A stretch of DNA of 6,067 nt from Crocinitomicaceae bacterium (GTDB lineage Bacteria; Bacteroidota; Bacteroidia; Flavobacteriales_D; Crocinitomicaceae). The position numbers and the translations under genes are program-made. The notes below the pieces were generated by a model. The model had not been told where the DNA came from. It searched no databases and was given only the letters and a program-made list of their open reading frames with translations. The stretch is taken from contig JAHEMP010000148.1 of assembly GCA_024643585.1 (NCBI GenBank), positions 1 through 6,067 of the forward strand, written 5' to 3'. Below are positions 4,101 through 6,067 of the stretch, piece by piece; position 1 is the stretch's first letter, and every line of letters begins with the position of its first letter.

Positions 4101-6067
4101 TTATAATTTTTCAATCAGGAATTCAGTGCGTCTGTTTCGTGCTCGATTCTCATCCGAATCATTTGGCAGTTTAGGCATCGTTTCACCGTAACCTTTTGAC
4201 TTTAACCTACTTTTGTTAACCCCTTGGGTAGCCAAATATTCTTTGACAACTCTAGCCCTGTCATCCGAAAGAATCAAATTTCGGTTATCATCCCCGATGT
4301 CGTCTGTATGCCCTTGAATAACTACACTGACGGTTGGATTTTCCGTCAAGAAGCGAGCAAATTGTCTCAAAATCATTTTGGAACGATTGTTCAAATCCGA
4401 AGAGGCAGTTGAATAAAGTATATCATCTATAACGTACGAACCTCCAACTTTCAATTTTTCGACCTCCATGTCCTTTCCTTTTAGTGACACTTCTTGTGTT
4501 TTCTGAACATTGACAATTTCTTCCTTCGTTATCAATTTTGCACTAAATGCATGGCCTTCCTTTTTTGCAGCGACCATAATATCTTTTGCTTTATCCACTT
4601 TAACAGCAGCCGCATATTTACCATCATCACCGTTCACTTTGAATTTCTGAATTTCTTCTCCATCACCGTATGAAACTTCAATTTCAGCTTCCGTAATTGC
4701 TTCACCGTTTTTATCCGTCAAGGTACCTTTCATAATCATTACAGGACTAGGTCGAGCATCCTCGTACAATTCGAATCCATATATATTCCAATCTCCCCCG
4801 ATTCGAGATGAAAAGTAAGCCAGCTGCCCATCGGTGGAAACAAAAATTCCTAATTCGTCTTCAGGGGTATTTATTGGCTCTCCGATATTTATTGGTTTGC
4901 CCCATTTGCCATTCTCCTTTTTACAATAAAAAATATCTGTTCCTCCTGATCCTTTTCTACTATCTGTGCTGGATGAAACAAAATAAAAAGTCTCATTGTC
5001 TTGATGGATAAAAGGACTTTTATCCTTTTCGGCAGTATTTATTTCGTCAAATGGCCTTGCCAAACCCCAAGTTCCATCGGTCTTTCTTTCCGAAATATAA
5101 ATATCATTGTCACGCGAATTCTTTCGAACACTTGTAAAATATAATGTGTTCCCATCTGCTGATACAGAAGGCTGTCCCTCCCAACCATCAATAGTGTTAA
5201 CGTTGGGACCCAAAGATTCTAATGGAGACCAATTGTAGTCGTTTCCCCCACTTCCCGATCTAGAATAAGTTGTTTGATACAAATCACAATTCAAATAATC
5301 TTGCCCCCTCACCTCTTCCTTTTTACAAGCGCAAATTATCATTTCCTTATTGTCAATGGACATCGTAGCTGCACCATAATTCAAAAACTCACCCGTATTA
5401 AATGGCGCTTTAAAAGGGGTTCCTTTGTCAAAAGGCTTTTGAACCTGCGGTCTGTACGAAAACGTAAATTCTTCAACAACATTACTTACCATATCCCCTA
5501 AATTTCTTCTATCCAATTTTCGAGAATAAAACATTAACTCATTGTCCGGAGAAATCATCGGAAAGTACTCATCGTTCGTAGAACTGACGTTTTGTACTCT
5601 ATATGGAGCGTATGGTACATTTTTTACTGCGGCCTTTTGCACTAAGACCTCAGTTTTCATTTCTTTTAATACGCCTTTAGCATCTGAAATCATTTTTCCA
5701 TAATCATCCGGAAAACGATTATTGTCGTCATTTTTATACGCTAGAAATTTTTCAAACAATTCTATCGAGGACTCCTTGTCTTTCTGAAGATATTTTATTA
5801 CCCCCAAATAATAATAAGTTCCCGCATTATAATCCTCACAACGATCAAGTACTTCGTGGAACATTTGATCCGCTTTTGAAAAACTTCTATCTCCTTTGGC
5901 TGGTGTATCTTCATTTTGATAATAGTCCATGCCTTGGTTGAACGCGTAAACACCATATTCATAATAGGCGGTAGCGTTATCCGGCTCGGCTTCTATAGCC
6001 TTGGAGAAATTATCAACGGCAGCTTGAATGCTTTCTGAACTTTTGCCATTGTTGATTAATTTTTGTG
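4101..6067 (-). CDS. PorE-like OmpA-family protein: TPR - PD40 beta-propeller - carboxypeptidase-regulatory-like - OmpA_C, 5'-truncated by window edge
   Basis: The reading frame stays open from the stop at 4101 to the window end (655 full codons minus the stop, about 654 aa visible), so the Met at 5930 is internal: 45 more codons precede it and form part of a TPR. Domains by visible residue: TPR helices about 1-150; PD40/WD40-like propeller about 165-430, with repeated blade motifs such as Y-F-P-M-I-S-P-D, P-S-V-S-A-D-G-N-T-L-Y-F and I-F-V-S-T-D-G-Q-L-A-Y-F; a carboxypeptidase-regulatory-like beta domain about 443-530; OmpA_C about 545-654 with G-H-T-D-D (585-589), N-x2-L-S-x2-R-A and an N-R-R-T-E-F end. 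The OmpA Asp and Arg that bind diaminopimelate appear kept. This order matches PorE of the type IX secretion/gliding machinery, but the phylum has many paralogues, so I assign no symbol. A signal peptide would lie outside the window. Predicted role: outer-membrane-associated periplasmic protein gripping peptidoglycan. Confidence 0.92.
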   Translation of the reverse strand, partial: QKLINNGKSSESIQAAVDNFSKAIEAEPDNATAYYEYGVYAFNQGMDYYQNEDTPAKGDRSFSKADQMFHEVLDRCEDYNAGTYYYLGVIKYLQKDKESSIELFEKFLAYKNDDNNRFPDDYGKMISDAKGVLKEMKTEVLVQKAAVKNVPYAPYRVQNVSSTNDEYFPMISPDNELMFYSRKLDRRNLGDMVSNVVEEFTFSYRPQVQKPFDKGTPFKAPFNTGEFLNYGAATMSIDNKEMIICACKKEEVRGQDYLNCDLYQTTYSRSGSGGNDYNWSPLESLGPNVNTIDGWEGQPSVSADGNTLYFTSVRKNSRDNDIYISERKTDGTWGLARPFDEINTAEKDKSPFIHQDNETFYFVSSSTDSRKGSGGTDIFYCKKENGKWGKPINIGEPINTPEDELGIFVSTDGQLAYFSSRIGGDWNIYGFELYEDARPSPVMIMKGTLTDKNGEAITEAEIEVSYGDGEEIQKFKVNGDDGKYAAAVKVDKAKDIMVAAKKEGHAFSAKLITKEEIVNVQKTQEVSLKGKDMEVEKLKVGGSYVIDDILYSTASSDLNNRSKMILRQFARFLTENPTVSVVIQGHTDDIGDDNRNLILSDDRARVVKEYLATQGVNKSRLKSKGYGETMPKLPNDSDENRARNRRTEFLIEKL

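Noticed and set aside
3532..5501. Small frames at 3532-3747 (minus) and 4224-4412, 4808-5011, 5274-5501 (plus)
   Set aside because: Each is antisense to the GH25 or OmpA-family gene with low-complexity or unremarkable translation.
4101..5930. Treating the Met at 5930 as the start of the OmpA-family protein
   Set aside because: The frame continues open for 45 codons to the window edge and those residues form a TPR continuous with the sequence after the Met, so the gene is 5'-truncated.
1..6067. Search for tRNA/rRNA genes, CRISPR arrays, insertion-sequence ends or direct repeats suggesting a mobile element
   Set aside because: None seen on reading; almost all sequence is accounted for by the listed genes and the 167-bp divergent intergenic region.

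Overview
The window looks like the chromosome of a member of the Bacteroidota, most likely a Flavobacteriales-type organism. It is AT-rich and its genes lack clear Shine-Dalgarno sequences. Promoter candidates fit the Bacteroidota pattern TTG-N(17-23)-TAnnTTTG. It also carries a TPR / PD40 propeller / carboxypeptidase-regulatory-like / OmpA_C protein with the layout of the type IX secretion protein PorE. The genus cannot be fixed from sequence reading alone.

Layout. Positions 1-2741 hold a tight leftward (minus-strand) four-gene operon, read from right to left: a TPR lipoprotein (2001-2741), a retropepsin-like 'ATP-dependent zinc protease' of the DUF785/RimB type (1555-2001), a RimK-family ATP-grasp protein (663-1547), and a succinylglutamate desuccinylase/aspartoacylase-like M14 metallohydrolase cut off by the window start (1-666). 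The junctions are a 1-nt overlap (TAATG), a 7-nt gap and a 4-nt overlap (ATGA), so the genes are probably co-transcribed and translationally coupled. A 167-bp divergent intergenic region (2742-2908) separates the operon from rplS (ribosomal protein L19, 2909-3274, plus strand), which ends in a strong intrinsic terminator. Ten bases after that terminator's T-run begins a membrane-anchored GH25 muramidase (3337-4086, plus). It converges, with 14 nt between stop codons, on the PorE-like OmpA-family protein (4101 to beyond 6067, minus), whose N-terminus lies outside the window.

Most notable observation: the RimK-family protein aligns without gaps to my recollection of E. coli RimK, with the same residue numbering through the catalytic core. 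It keeps most of the fold-defining sequence. However, the glycines of the nucleotide-binding loop (E. coli 144-151) are all replaced, the R-S-N-L-H-R-G-G motif (211-218) is reduced to Q-T-N-T-S-K-R-K, and the Mg-binding Glu260 has become Asn. The partner hydrolases keep their catalytic motifs (Asp-Thr-Gly-Ala in the protease; H-x2-E and a later His in the M14 protein). This suggests a pseudo-ligase, or a ligase with altered chemistry, retained within an otherwise intact peptide-tagging/untagging cassette and headed by an exported TPR lipoprotein. This is inference from motif reading and needs alignment and biochemistry.

The right-hand part concerns the cell envelope: a membrane-anchored peptidoglycan hydrolase next to a protein with a peptidoglycan-binding OmpA domain. 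No tRNA, rRNA, CRISPR, insertion sequence or other mobile element was seen.
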